From NCBI GenBank assembly GCA_963921795.1, contig OY997642.1, positions 31,394,060-31,458,059 on the forward strand: DNA of 64,000 nucleotides, read 5' to 3'. Position numbers and translations under genes: made by a program. The stretch comes from Nannobrachium achirus (lineage: Eukaryota > Chordata > Actinopteri > Myctophiformes > Myctophidae). Positions 35,563-46,940 of this stretch are shown here, piece by piece; positions within the stretch are counted from its first letter, which is position 1, and every line of letters starts with the position of its first letter. The notes under the pieces were generated by a model. It searched no databases. It was not told the origin of the DNA and saw only the letters and a program-made list of their open reading frames with translations.

Positions 35563-35674
<112 letters not shown>

Positions 35675-36154
35675 CTTTTTTATGTTTTCCTGAGCTAATC
35701 ATGGAAACCACGGGAACGATCAGTGCCACATTCCTTGAGGCTGCCACGCCAGCAGGCTAATCTTATCCACATAACCTATCATGTTTCTTTAAATATTAAA
35801 CTTTAATGTTATGATGAAAGTCAATGAATGTTGCTCGGATCAGGCTGAGATGTTTGACTCGTGCATGAGATATGTCATAGAAGACATCACAAGCTGGCCA
35901 TGTTCCCATGTGCATTCCAAGATCCTCATCATGAATATGTGCATACATAGGTACGACTGCATGTTATTGCGTCCATCATTTCAATGAGTTGATCAAATGC
36001 TAGTGTCATAGTGTCTGTGAGTGCTTGCTTGCACAGTAGGTGTGTCAGTGTGTGTGTCTTTGCAGCTATATACAGTATGCTGTACGGTACATAATGTTCA
36101 AGCATGTGTGCATACTGTACATAGACTTTACCCTTGGTGTTTAGTGTTTGTCTG

Positions 36155-36261
<107 letters not shown>

Positions 36262-36494
36262 TGTGAACTTGTCTCGTGTGTGTTTCTTTGCATCTACTCT
36301 TGCAAGTGTGAGAGTATACTCTGAGAGAGACAAAGAGCCCTATAGAGGAAAACCTCATGGGAGATGTAGTGAGACACCCATCTGAACCACAATTCTGTGG
36401 AGTACGCAAACAGCCAGCAGCCCTGCAGCTCTGCAAGCAATACCACGCACCCTTGGTACTCTGTCAACATCTCAGCCTTGCATGTACCACCGAG

Positions 36495-36498
36495 AGAG

Positions 36499-36550
<52 letters not shown>

Positions 36551-36582
36551 GCGTGTGCCTGCCTGCCTGCCTGCCTGCCTGC
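36495..36582. repeat. (GT)n then (GCCT)6
   Basis: GAGAGAG, (GT)22, mixed GCGT and then six CCTG units. Confidence 0.96.
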
Positions 36583-36619
36583 TCGCATATATGTGTGTGT
36601 ATGGGGGGCTAAATTAAGG

Positions 36620-37440
36620 GAGAAGCATTGCAAACAGAGAAAAAAAAGAGGGACTAGAGGGTGAAGGAGAGAGGGAGAAAAAGTACATATACTATCATCA
36701 GTACCAGAGGACCGACCTTAGGAAAGAGAGAGAGAGGCAGAGAGCGAGAGAGGAGTGGGGCTCATAGGGGGAGAAGGAGAACCATTTAGACTCGAGGCTA
36801 AAGGAGGAGTAAGAGGGAGACAGACGGAGACCCTTGCATGGCCAAATGAACAGAAGCAAGGAGAGGGAGTCCTCTGTGGGAAGGAGGGGAAACAAAACAT
36901 TGAAGGACACCAGAGTTTGTGATGGTGAGGTGAAGTGAGATTAAAGAGAGGAACAGAGAGAGCAGTTTGGGGGTTAGGAAGGTGATCAGACAGGGATACA
37001 AATGAGAACGAGACAGGGAAAGTGAATGACAGGAAGAAAGGAGGCACGCAGGGACAAGGTGAGATGACAGAAACAAGAAGGGAGAGGAGAGAAGGGGGTC
37101 ACAGGGGAGTAGGGTAGAAGCTGTTCAAGAAAGTAACGTGTGAGAGAGAGAGTGAGAGAGAGACGGACAGAGAGGGAGAGACAGAGAGACAGAGAGAGAC
37201 AGTGAGAGAGAGATACAGAGAGAGACAGAGAGAGAGGTTGAGTTGGCTGAAAGAAGGAGGGACTTAGCCAGAAAAGGGGATTGAGAGAACTGAGAGGATA
37301 GGCAGATCACGGAGCAAGAGGGAAAGAGGGAGGAGAGAGAAATAGTGTGTGTGCGTGCGTGTGAGTGTGAGTATGTGAGTGCGTGTGCGTGTGTGTAAGA
37401 GAGAGCAAGGATCCATAAGCCCCTCACTGTTCACTTGCAG
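36620..37440. repeat. Long purine-rich stretch
   Basis: For about 800 bases the plus strand is dominated by A and G (GAGAGA, GGAGAAGG, GAGACAGAG words) with few pyrimidine interruptions until a GT-rich patch at 37345-37395. The Ser/Leu-rich minus-strand frames are products of this composition. Mirror-symmetric purine tracts can adopt triplex structure. Confidence 0.85.
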
Positions 37441-37551
37441 GGAGAGGAAGAGAGACAGAGAACGCTCAAACCTTTGGACTTTAATCCATTCTGAACGTCA
37501 GCAACAGAGAAGGCGAAGGAGAGAGAAAGCAAAGAGAGAGCTTTGTTAGAG
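37441..37551 (+). other. Weak candidate untranslated exon
   Basis: CCCTCACTGTTCACTTGCAG before it and GTATGTGTCC after it look like splice sites. The 111 bases are purine-rich and have no ATG. The upstream stretch is purine-rich, which weakens the acceptor's pyrimidine tract. Evidence is splice-site appearance only. Confidence 0.18.
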
Positions 37552-37559
37552 GTATGTGT

Positions 37560-38290
37560 CCTCCTGTGCTTTTCTGTTCAGTACTATCTCTGGTTATGTT
37601 CTTTGACTTGGAAAAGCTAACACAAGCATCATACTTGCTGTGACTCATAGTTTATGCACAGCGCACAGTGTTAGGTGTAGTCTTAGGATCATGTCATATA
37701 GGGCTGTGTTGGCTCAAATCTTTTAGTTTTAGATTTTTTTTTCTTTTCTTTTTTTTAAGAAACTGACTTACCCTCTTGAGACTTGTTTTATACTTTGTTA
37801 TATGAAGTTTTGTGCTGCTGTGAAGCACAAAAAAAAGCATAGCCGGTAGGCTACAGGCTCACAGGATCTTGTTTTCACCCTTTTCCTTTCTTTTTTGGGG
37901 CAGAGGGACTTTCAGCTATAATGACATGCTCAAAATAGGTTGAAAGTAGTTTAAGTCACAAGGAAAGTTGGGGGATGAGAGAGAAATAATGGGGGGAGAA
38001 CCGGCTCTCTAACTTCAGCAGACTCCAATGAACCAGTTGCTATCAGGGTGTGCAGAGCATCTTGAAAAGCCTCTTCAGTTATGTGGTTGTTCATGAAGAT
38101 ATGAATTACTTTTGAAGGTCCTTCATTAGCTTTGACTTTGTGTGTGGTGGCTTCCCATCACTTATGCTCATGTAGTCTACATTCTCGTTCACTTTGTGCA
38201 TGCCAGGTTGTTAAGACCCAAAGGTATGAAGCAACAATATTCTCACCGATTACATTTGTGTTAGTTGTTGTGTTAGTATGACCTTTCAAT
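37560..38290. other. Unassigned sequence
   Basis: CTATAATGACATGCTCAAAATAGG near 37915-37938 (first 20 bases CTATAATGACATGCTCAAAA) matches a flank of the module at 12711. Otherwise nothing recognised. Confidence 0.35.
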
Positions 38291-38291
38291 A

Positions 38292-38420
38292 TGTCACACT
38301 GTGACACGTAAGGTTGTATAGATCTGCTGTTTTCACTCTTTTTGCATGGCACTGTATGATGAAATAGCATACACATGTATGACATTAAGATGAGAAAAAG
38401 ATGAGATACAAGGAATCTGC
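38292..38420. mobile_element. Degenerate family B copy
   Basis: TAGATCTGCTGTTTTCACT (right module arm) is followed by ATGATGAAATAGC and GAGATACAAGGAATCTGCC, in the order of the family B left end read in reverse. Confidence 0.5.
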
Positions 38421-38429
38421 CTGGTATAT

Positions 38430-38990
38430 CTAACCAATGTACAGTACTGTTTGCTAGACATACTGTAAGTTGAAGCTTAAAAAAAGAAAGAATACTTTAT
38501 TTACCAACAGAGTGTGCTGTGAGTGAAACAGAACCTTGGACAGTACCTTGGACAATAGACCCCTGCTCTCTCAAGCTCAACTGCCTGTCAAATTGATATG
38601 ACTAGTTTCAGAAGCTAGTTTGTGTTTGTGAAATGTCCTTGGTTCTCCCAGCAGATTGAAGCTGTATAGTATTCCATTATTGATCAATGTTGACACCTTC
38701 GCAAGAAGGAACATTATAGGCTGTAGAGGTGGAAGATGATGGTGATCAGTGCTTCGTTTGTGAGCCAGAAGGTTCTTCAGGGGGTTCTTGATCCTGCAAT
38801 TGAAGGAACAGTTGGGGGGTCACGGAATGCATGGAAAATAGGGTCCTTTCCTTATCGAACAGCGCTGTGGCACTGAAAATATGTCATTTAGACACTTAAA
38901 CCCTATACTTAAATATAGTTGATATAGGTTGACCTGAGTTGGCTCTGTACTTGGAGCCCTCTTTTTCTATATACTGTACATAATCTCTTT
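38430..38990. other. Unassigned sequence
   Basis: Nothing recognised. Confidence 0.4.
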
Positions 38991-38992
38991 GT

Positions 38993-39130
38993 GGCAAATA
39001 GCCGATCTACAAGCTGCAGACCTACTTTTGAAAAACACGTTTTGATTTTTTTTTTTGCAATATTCAAAAGATTTTGGCAATTGTTTACATTTTCTGACAC
39101 ATATGCCCAAAATAGGGATGCCAGGTTAAA
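38993..39130. repeat. Half palindromic module with flank
   Basis: CAAATAGCCGATCTACAAGC is kept as the left arm and the right arm is lost. The downstream words ATATGCCCAAAATAGGGATG match the family C/F flank. Confidence 0.6.
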
Positions 39131-39745
39131 TCATTAGTTCATATTTTACCCTCAAGATTGGGCTTCACAAGCCTACTGTACCTACATCAACAGTAAACTA
39201 GTTTATTTTTCTAATTTAGATGATTCATGAAAAAAGATGAATATAAAGATGGAATATTATTCTGTCTACCCTTTGCATTCCTGACATGATTAGAATATTA
39301 ATGTGCATACAGTACATGTATGTAACCAGGAGGGTGATCTGCATGTTATCTGCGAAGAGGTTCAATGACAATTAACTTCTAAGCTCACTACCTTGAGAGC
39401 ACTCTCCATGTGTAAATAACAACAATAGCTTTGCACACACAGCTATGAAATACAATCAAGTGCTATACATAAAATAACCTTTAAAACAAAACAAGTGATC
39501 ATCCTGGACCAGTGTCTCCAAGTAGGGTTCATCCTGCAATCTGCAGAGATTTCCTGTGTTTTGACATTTTGGCCTGGGGGTACAGTGCCAAATGCTTACC
39601 CAAGTGCATTACTCAAATGTTTGCAGTTGAAGTTGAACTATAATTATCCTTATTAGTTGACCAGGGTCCTCAAGGTTAATGTACTTGTTGTTGTTGTTTA
39701 GATTTTCTTTTCTCCTTACAGTACTAGATCTCTTTGGCCTCTCTC
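39131..39745. other. Unassigned sequence
   Basis: Nothing recognised. Confidence 0.4.
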
Positions 39746-39815
39746 AATATCCAATCTACAAGCTCTCAATGCATTGCATTACAGCACGCTGAGAGCTTGT
39801 AGAGTGGATATTTTT
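39746..39815. repeat. Palindromic module with a paired CTC/GAG change
   Basis: AATCTACAAGCTCTCAATGC pairs with CGCTGAGAGCTTGTAGA. The usual CTCACA/TGTGAG is here CTCTCA/TGAGAG, changed on both sides. Confidence 0.82.
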
Positions 39816-39945
39816 CCCTGAATGTTCAGCTATTTTGGTATGCCAAGAATAGAGGGACATCAGGGTTCGTGTGATTAAGTGTTACTCTGTACAGCAACAG
39901 TTCCATGGCAAACTGCCCATTTTGAAACAACATTTTGGTCTAAGG

Positions 39946-40399
39946 CAGGGGTCTTCAACAGGGGGTCCGGGACCACTAGGGGGTCCTCAGAGTTACTACA
40001 GGTGGTCCTTCAAATGTTTGTGTGATAGAAACCCTTTTTCTCCTTTTTTATATGAACCACTTGAACATTAACGTCCATATTCTGAGAAATTTAGCCAAAA
40101 ATAGCAGATCTACAAGCTCACAAGCGCGAGGCGTTGTGAGCTTGTAGATCGGCTATTTTCGGCAAAGAGCTTTGGTGTAGAGGGGAAAAAAGAGCAGACT
40201 AAGTACAGAGTGAAAGGTTTAAGTTTATTAAGTATTGACGGTTCAAGTGGTTAAATATCTGAAAACCCAAATTGACATGAACCCAAAATACACTGATGAT
40301 CGTGCTGTCCAACGATGAAACTCTATGGAATCTGGGGGTCCCTGCTTCATCTCTCTCTCAGCTAAGGGGTCCTTGGCCTGAAAACGTTGAAGACACCTG
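39946..40399 (+). mobile_element. hAT MITE family C, copy 1, perfect 8-bp duplication
   Basis: Starts CAGGGGTCTTCAACAGGGGG and ends CTGAAAACGTTGAAGACACCTG. GTCTAAGG lies on both sides (39938-39945 and 40400-40407). The interior has AACCACTTGAAC, the palindromic module (40093-40163), then TACAGAGTGAAAGGT. 454 bp, non-coding. Confidence 0.92.
40093..40163. repeat. Palindromic module in C1, intact
   Basis: GCCAAAAATAGCAGATCTAC pairs with GTAGATCGGCTATTTTCGGC. The inner stem is reduced to GCGCG words. Confidence 0.9.
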
Positions 40400-40597
40400 G
40401 TCTAAGGGTCATGCTTGAGGAAAGGCTATCGAATCCACACAATCTGGGTGTAATGCAGGTGAACAGCAAAATCCATGATTCCCCTATAACCTCTCTGGGA
40501 TCTGTCTATCTCTCTGACTGAGACTATTAACTGTTAATTATCCCAACACACCGACACAAGATAAAAAGGGCTTTCATCCACAATGAATGATGGAGTC

Positions 40598-40783
40598 CAG
40601 TGGTTCTCAAAGTAGGAAGGACCCTCCCTCAGGCTTCCTTGGGGCGGTTCTAAATGGACAATTACAGATCTGTAACTTTGAGAGAATACAAATGGAACCA
40701 AATGGACCACTACGGGTACACGTGGTAATTTGTATACTCTCGGAGTAAAATGTTTTTTTTTTTTTTAAGTTTGAGAACCACTG
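40598..40783. mobile_element. hAT-like MITE family Q, 186 bp
   Basis: The ends CAGTGGTTCTCAAA and TTTGAGAACCACTG are a perfect 14-base inverted repeat. AAATGGACAATT and AAATGGACCACT words inside recur near 48440. The flanking octamers (ATGGAGTC and CTATAGCC) do not match, so the duplication has been lost or the boundary is shifted. Confidence 0.65.
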
Positions 40784-40902
40784 CTATAGCCAAAAGGGGG
40801 AAGCTGTGTTTTGATCATTCAGGACCACGGACAGTGACAGTCAGCCAAATGACTATTTTCTGTTATTGCCAAGACATTTCTTGAAATTATGATGCATTTT
40901 TC

Positions 40903-40978
40903 TAGCCTAGTTCCAGACCCTGAATCGCTAGCCACACCCCTTTAAATTTTTTGTTTTGGCGATTCAGGGGTCTAGAAG
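40903..40978. repeat. Small inverted repeat around GACCCTGAATCGC
   Basis: CAGACCCTGAATCGC pairs with GCGATTCAGGGGTCT, leaving a spacer of about 30 bases. It may be a very short MITE. Confidence 0.5.
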
Positions 40979-40989
40979 TGCTCTCATTG

Positions 40990-41833
40990 AAGAGTCCTGC
41001 CTCGGTTGAAAATCCGTACGGCGAATCAGCGTCTTGTGATCAGCGTGGGTGGGGGTTTCCCAGAACTCATGTGTGTTTCCAAGTACACCAGCGCTGCCAC
41101 CGTACCGTACCGTGCATCGCGTCGCGCTAAAATGCGGTAAATTGCGGTAAAATGCGATCGTATCGATCTCACTATGAAACACCAGTAGCAGGCATGTTAT
41201 GTTGTGTTTGATTACTAGTTCGTAGTGCTCCTATTCTGACTGTTTCTTTGGTTAGCAAGTAGCACTAGCAAGCAACAGGCTAGCTAGCCACTAGCCAGCC
41301 ACACATAACCATGATAACAACACTAAGTCATGTGTTGGTCGGTGAACCAATCGCTGAAGACTGCCTCTTTTTGGCAACGCCCATCCCTGCAATCATCCCC
41401 AAGGGAAGAACGTTCAGACTGAATAATGAAGTGAAACTAAATGTCAATTCAGGCTGAGTGTCAGGCTAGCATTTTTCGAAAACTCAAACTGAAATACAAC
41501 TCATCTTCTCAAACTTCAAAGATCCATGTCAAAACCAAATTCTCCACTCTAAACCGTGACGGTTACATGTTGCATCTAAACCAAACTTTGACTTCAGGAC
41601 TAGCACAAAAACAAATTTCACCCACTGTTTTACACCTGTAAACCTGTGATGCAATAAAGGTGATGATCAGACAGATTCTGATCAGACATCACACAAAAGC
41701 CATCAAATACACATACCGGTACCAATGGTTGTTAACAGCCATTGACTGCCGAGATAAATAAATAAAAAATCGCCAAATCTTGTCCTGTGTACATCAGAAT
41801 AAGTGGTCAGGGAATATACTGTATTGTATAAAC
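40990..41833. other. Unassigned sequence
   Basis: Clusters of GCTAGC words near 41258-41300. No recognised elements or genes. Confidence 0.4.
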
Positions 41834-42146
41834 CAGGGGTCTTCAACAGGGGGTCTGGGACCCCTAGAAAGTACTCAGAGTGACTACAGGGTGAGACTAC
41901 TATACTAACCACTTGAACCCCAGCATCCCTATTCTGAGGAGAACTTTAGCCATAAATAGCAGATCTAAAAGCTACAAATTGTAGATCAGCTAATTTTGGC
42001 AAAGAGGTTTATAGGGAAAAAGAACTGTCCAAGTACAGAGTGAAAGGTCAAGCTTACTATTGAGGGTTTAAGTGGTTGATGTCTGAAAATCCCGGCACAC
42101 AATATTTTTAAGGGATCCTTGCCATGAAAATGTTTAAGTGCCACTG
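41834..42146 (+). mobile_element. hAT MITE family C, copy 2, internally shortened
   Basis: Starts CAGGGGTCTTCAACAGGGGG. The right side (GGGATCCTTGCCATGAAAAT) matches C1 but is diverged. The octamers at the two sides no longer match. A collapsed module is at 41948-42000. Confidence 0.75.
41948..42000. repeat. Palindromic module in C2, shortened
   Basis: GCCATAAATAGCAGATCTAA and TTGTAGATCAGCTAATTTTG remain; the inner stem is gone. Confidence 0.78.
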
Positions 42147-42159
42147 GTGCCACAACTAG

Positions 42160-42732
42160 CAATATTTCCAAGCAACTTTACAGAAAAAAAGCTTAGAATG
42201 TCTGCCAAATTCCTAAAATTGTAATAGGTTTCCAAGCTCAGACTTGATTTGGTTAAGTGATGCGGACTTAAATGGCTTTTTGATCACAATGTATTCGCAT
42301 TTTGTAATTAGTTAGAGAAAGCTTGTGATAAGTGAACAAAGAGGACAATTATACTGTAATTGGGGTTTTGTGTTACAAATTATTATTTCAATACTACCTT
42401 TGTGTAAATTGTACTTTCCTTCATTCATTCATTCAGTAGAGAGCAGTTGTGAAATCCATGACCTCACAGGGACAGGAGCAGGGTTGACCTGAGTTGGTGG
42501 TTCAACAATAGAAGAAAAAAAAAGCAAGTAAATGTTTGAACCCCTCACACACTCTGCACTTGATCTTTCAGTCCAGAGGGATTTGTTCACCACCATTGCC
42601 TCTGTGCTCTGGCTCCACTGGCCGTCCTTGGGCAGTCCATTCCAAATTCCTGTCAGAGAGTGTCCACTTCTTCTATAAAGTGCCCTGTACCTTGGTACCA
42701 TAGTGAGGATAAAGTACTTTTAACCTGTAAAG
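42160..42732. other. Unassigned sequence
   Basis: Nothing recognised. Confidence 0.4.
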
Positions 42733-43163
42733 CATGGGTTTTCAACGTTTTCAGGCCAAGGACCCCTTAGTTGAGAGAGAGATGAAGCAGGGTCCCCCAC
42801 AACCTGTTCATAGATTCCATATAGTTTCATTGTTTGACAGGACAATCATCATTGTATTTTGAATTCATGTCAATTTGTGTTTTCAGATATTTAACCACTT
42901 GAAGCGTCAATACTTAATAAACTTGACCTTTCACTCTGTACTTATGGGCTCTTTTTCCCCTCTACACCAAACCTCTTTGCTGAAAATAGCATGTAGATCT
43001 GCTATTTTTGGCTAAAGTTCTCAGAATATGGACGCTAGTCAAGTGGTTAATTTAAAAAAGGAGAAAAAAGGTTTCTATCACACAAAGATTTGGAGGACCC
43101 GCTGTAGTAACTATGAGGACCCCCTAGGGGTTCCAGACCCCCTGTTTAAGACCCCTGCCCCTG
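42733..43163 (-). mobile_element. hAT MITE family C, copy 3, reverse orientation
   Basis: Starts CATGGGTTTTCAACGTTTTC and ends CCCCTGTTTAAGACCCCTG plus six bases (CCCCTG). The flanks are CTGTAAAG (42725-42732) and CCGTAAAG (43164-43171), one mismatch. The interior matches C1 in reverse, with a collapsed module at 42979-43012. Confidence 0.85.
42979..43012. repeat. Palindromic module in C3, collapsed
   Basis: Only AAAATAGC, ATGTAGATCT and GCTATTTT remain. Confidence 0.75.
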
Positions 43164-43204
43164 CCGTAAAGACCTGAGGCCAATTCTACAAATGCCTTCT
43201 AAAT

Positions 43205-43316
43205 CAGTTGTTCTTAAACTTTCAGGATTTTTCAAAAATGATCAAAAAATAGCAGATGTACAAGCTCGCAGTGTAGCATGAAGTGATGCACAGCGAACTT
43301 GTATATCTACTATTTA
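43205..43316. mobile_element. hAT-like start joined to a palindromic module
   Basis: CAGTTGTTCTTAAACTTTC resembles a family D start. The module at 43243-43315 has arms AAAAATAGCAGATGTACAAG and CTTGTATATCTACTATT. The far end of the element is not recognised. Confidence 0.65.
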
Positions 43317-43319
43317 TTT

Positions 43320-44040
43320 TATTTTTTTATTTTATTTTATTGTTTAAAACCTTGGTCAGTTTGCTGAAACCCATCCGGTCTCTGCCTCCATTATGACAAC
43401 AAGCGGTTCACCAGGTTTTTTCCACCAGAATTCCAAACTCTGTAAATAACAAGACCTCTCTCTGGGCAACGGAGAGCCTCCTGTATTAACCCAGACACTT
43501 TTTTTTTGTGACTTGAAATTGCTCAAAAGGTCAGTGTTGTTTTTGGAGCTCAAGAAACATGTTAGTGTCAATATGGTGCAGGTTTAATTTTTCCGTACAG
43601 CAACCCAAACCTGTACACTCTATCCAAACTGTCAGCACATTATTTTAGCTCCATCCTGTTTTTCTTTGAATTGTTCAATGTATCCATGAGGGTTTTTGAA
43701 TGATTAATCACCTGTGTCTTTTTCATTACATCGCTGTCAGTGGGTTCAATTCAATGTGCAGAGCAGTGGCACACAATTTGTGGGAAGATAGCCAGCAGCC
43801 TGTTGTCTAACCTTTTTCCCTGAGAGCCCTCTGATGTTTTATAATGTATTTGGCAGGGTTTTGTCCCCCCAGAACCCAGAGACCCAGACATGGGCACAGC
43901 CCAGAAATTCCCCTCCACACCAATGACTGTGCCTTTTGTTGCCTTTTACCTCCTCCAAAACTTGATCCCCGTCTCCCTGAGCTCCTACAGCCTGAGCGTA
44001 TAAGCACTTACTGGTGAATCTAGGTAGCCTCTGCATGTTG
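43320..44040. other. Unassigned sequence
   Basis: Nothing recognised. Confidence 0.4.
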
Positions 44041-44119
44041 GTACTGTGCAGGGGTGTTGCACCAAATTCTGGGCCCCGGGTACAAGGATTCACTGCGGGC
44101 CCCTGTGCTTTAACTATTG

Positions 44120-44192
44120 AAAAATAGCAGATATACAAGCTCACAGCACGGCACCGAGTGCCGCGCTGCGAGCTTGTAGATCTGCAATTTTT
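44120..44192. repeat. Palindromic module, left of the K core
   Basis: AAAAATAGCAGATATACAAG pairs with CTTGTAGATCTGCAATTTTT. Inner stem CGGCAC/GTGCCG with loop CGA. Confidence 0.88.
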
Positions 44193-44321
44193 TTGGGGGC
44201 ACGGAACCTCATCTTAAAATATTGAGTTCCAGGGACCCACCCAGAAGCAAAATTTGAGTTACAAATGTTCGCTTAAAAAATACATATATTCAAAGATTTG
44301 CACACATTTTCATGACTTTAA

Positions 44322-44397
44322 AAAAAATAGCAGATCTACAAGCTCGCAGCGCGGCACTCGGTGCCGCGCTGTGAGCTTGTATATCTGCTATTTTTCA
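44322..44397. repeat. Palindromic module, right of the K core
   Basis: AAAAATAGCAGATCTACAAG pairs with CTTGTATATCTGCTATTTTT. Inner stem GCGCGGCAC/GTGCCGCGC with loop TCG. The outer flanks of the two modules (CTTTAACTATTG and CAATAGCTAAAG) are themselves inverted. Confidence 0.9.
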
Positions 44398-44499
44398 ATA
44401 GCTAAAGTATAAAATAACTAAGGCCCCTCCACCACCTTGGGCCCTAGTAACTCAGTCCCACTTTCCTACCCCTAGTGACGCCCCTGGTACTGTGCACGT

Positions 44500-45259
44500 C
44501 ATTCCCCGCAGACCTGGGAAATGTTTGAAATGCGGCACCACCTCCAAAGTGTTCCACATTTGCAAGTCTTTGATGTCACAGGTGGATGATGTACACCTAT
44601 GAAGCAGCAATGGCCACACTGGGGGCTAAACATGCATGGAGGTACTTCCTTGAACTGCTGCTGGCAGCGTGCATGAATTTGCTGATCGGTCCAGCGGTTT
44701 GCACGATGAACCACGGAAAGGCAGACCGACAGACAGACACAGACATGTTTCAGGAACTTAGCAATCAGGGACAGTAGACCCCTCTGGTTTGAATGACTGT
44801 ACTCACTGGACTTATTATGGAAAGCAGAAGCTGCGAGAATGAGAGTAATGTCAATTATCTTGCTCAATAATATTTCTTTGGGGTACAATTGCACAGCTAA
44901 AGTGGGGCAGTGAAAAGCTCATTACTGCAACGAGAGACACAGACAGAAAGGCAGACAGACAGTATGTGTAACAGTCATAGTGTAATGTAACTTCCTTGTT
45001 GAGGACTCTGTCAACTTACTGTAAATTGAAGGTCCTTTGATTCCATGACGTTACTCTACTTGAAATGGGTTATCGTGGGGTGTTGTGTTTATGCAAACCT
45101 GCTGCGTGGTTTGACACATTAGGGAGAGACGTGCACAAGAGAGGTGGGCCCCATCAGCATGCTGATGGAACGCCTGGTGTGGTGCTTCAGTTATTGTTTT
45201 TTAGGAAGTGTAGCCTACAGATGTTAAAATTATGTTTTGGCCACACCTACCTGTTCATT
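44500..45259. other. Unassigned sequence
   Basis: GGCAGACCGACAGACAGAC words near 44720 and 44946 recur near 59085. No gene recognised. Confidence 0.4.
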
Positions 45260-45656
45260 GCGACCGTCAGGTCGCAGTTACTATCAAAACCTCCACCGGC
45301 TGTCAGTCTGTCTGTCTGTCAGTCTGTCACGTCACACGTCACACTTTTGCCCTACTCATATCTCCGCCACCGTTGCCCCGATCCATGCCAACTTTGCACA
45401 CACACTCCTTGGCTGCCAAACCACAACCTCCACCCCTCATTTCTCACATGCCCCTCTTCTAGCGCAATCATGAGGCAGATTTTTGCAAAACACATTTTTG
45501 GACACTGCTCCTACAGATTTTTCCCTAAAATCACGCAAAGCGGTACACAGTATCTCTAAATTCATGTCATCATCATGGATCTGACCCATTTCCCAAATTC
45601 CCTCCTGATACGCTACGATTGCCTTCTAAAGTTTGTGTATGCGACCTGGCGGTCGC
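45260..45656. mobile_element. Element with palindromic inverted ends
   Basis: GCGACCGTCAGGTCGC at the left and GCGACCTGGCGGTCGC at the right are inverted copies, and each is nearly self-palindromic. The interior has a CTGTCTGTCTGTCAGTCTGT tract and pyrimidine-rich text with no real coding signal. No target duplication was established. Confidence 0.55.
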
Positions 45657-45689
45657 TTATCTCACAATTAGGGAGTCTTACTGGTTAAG

Positions 45690-46200
45690 TATACCTGGTT
45701 TGCATGTGGAGCATGTTCTCCCCGTGTTCCCTAGTGTAGGTACCCTCACAAAAAACATGCAATCCTGGTCTCTATAGTGTGTGCCAACGGTGACGCAATT
45801 GTGGTCCTAGAGCGGCCATATTTTGGGTCAAACACAGGTGTTTCAATTGTTTGATTGGCATATAACTAATGCTCTACTCCAATCAGTACACCTGTGTAAG
45901 GCTGTGTTGACTCAAGTTGACCCAAGAAATGGCCGCTCTAGAACTACATATTGGCACACCCTATACTGCCTCCCCCTGGCCAGTAGGGGCGCCTGATGGA
46001 GGGGAAAGGAACTAGTTGGAATAACGTGTTCCTTCCACGCGTGACGTCCAACTGGGGAAACAACTCTGCCAGGGGAAAAGAAGCGACTTGGACTCCTCAT
46101 GCATAGAAGGAAGCGTGAGGTCAGTCCGTTGTCTTCCCAGGTTGACAGAGGGAGTGTAGCGCCCAGGATTACATTAGATCCTTTACACCGGGTGAAAGGG
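45690..46200. mobile_element. Family M, copy 2, reverse orientation, interrupted
   Basis: GTGTAGGTACCCTCAC, CAATCCTGGTC, CTGCCTCCCCCTGGCC, GGCGCCTGATGGAGGGGAAA, ACGTCC and GTGAGGTCAGT follow the reverse order of copies 1 and 3. A 185-bp MITE splits it at 45777-45961. It ends CACCGGGTG near 46193. Confidence 0.78.
45777..45961. mobile_element. MITE nested in family M copy 2, TATA duplication
   Basis: GTGTGTGCCAA at the left pairs with TTGGCACACCC at the right. Further in, TCCTAGAGCGGCCATATTTT pairs with the matching GGCCGCTCTAGAA region, giving inverted arms of about 45 bases. TATA lies on both sides (45773-45776 and 45962-45965). Copy 3 of family M has CCCTATACTGCC unbroken at the same place, so the empty site is known. 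Confidence 0.85.
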
Positions 46201-46940
46201 TTAAGTTAAAAAATAAAAAATATAAAAGTACACCTGGTTTTCTGGTGGGTGGTGGTGACCCAGCTGAAGTTAGCTAGACCCACAGTGTTGCTGTATGGTA
46301 GGCCTAAAGGGGATGGGATGATTTTATTTATTTCAAATGGGCCTTTTGACTCAGAGGCTATCAGCTTTCAGGAACAGGGGAGACATATTTGCATATTATA
46401 ACCAAACCTGGGGGTCTATTACAGGCGGGGGAAAAAACCTCTGGGAACTCAGAATGCAGTAATGTTAACTCCATAGATAGACACCTACAACACAGTAGCC
46501 TATATGTACAAAACTATGGCACCACCTCTTTAACTTGTACTATTAGATGTGCAATCTGGGAAACCATTAGGTTGAAAACTAAGTAAAGTTGGTTTGGCTC
46601 CTCCCCTTTCTTAGTCCACTTCTGTGTTTATTCCTAACAACACACTACATAATAAGGCAGTGGTGCTGACTACCCTAATAATGCTCTTTGGAAGACCATG
46701 TACAACATTCCATTAACCTTTTTGTTGACAATCTTGGCAGCCCGGCAGTTAACATAAGCAGGCCACTAGAAGTCTGTGTGTGTATGTTGATGAGGACCTA
46801 TGTTTTGAGGATAAAGTAAATAATGCTATTCAGGCTATTTCCAGCTCAAAAAGACATCAAAGTTGCCTGATGATTATTTATTGAGAGTCGTACCTTACAT
46901 GCTTTCCGGACTATTTCAGTGTCTTCTAGTCTGGTGTTAT
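46201..46940. other. Unassigned sequence
   Basis: Nothing recognised. Confidence 0.4.

Larger units (their letters stand above)
44049..44486. mobile_element. hAT MITE family K with a family D core, perfect 8-bp duplication
   Basis: Starts CAGGGGTGTTGCACC and ends CCCCTAGTGACGCCCCTG. GTACTGTG lies on both sides (44041-44048 and 44487-44494). GGGCCC words near both ends define family K. The core (about 44190-44320) matches family D (GTTCCAGGGACCC, AGATTTGCACACATTTTC) and is bracketed by two intact palindromic modules. Confidence 0.9.

Noticed and set aside
45065-45559. 164-codon frame as a gene
   Set aside because: It crosses the left end of a repeat element and a CTGT tract, with no recognisable domain.
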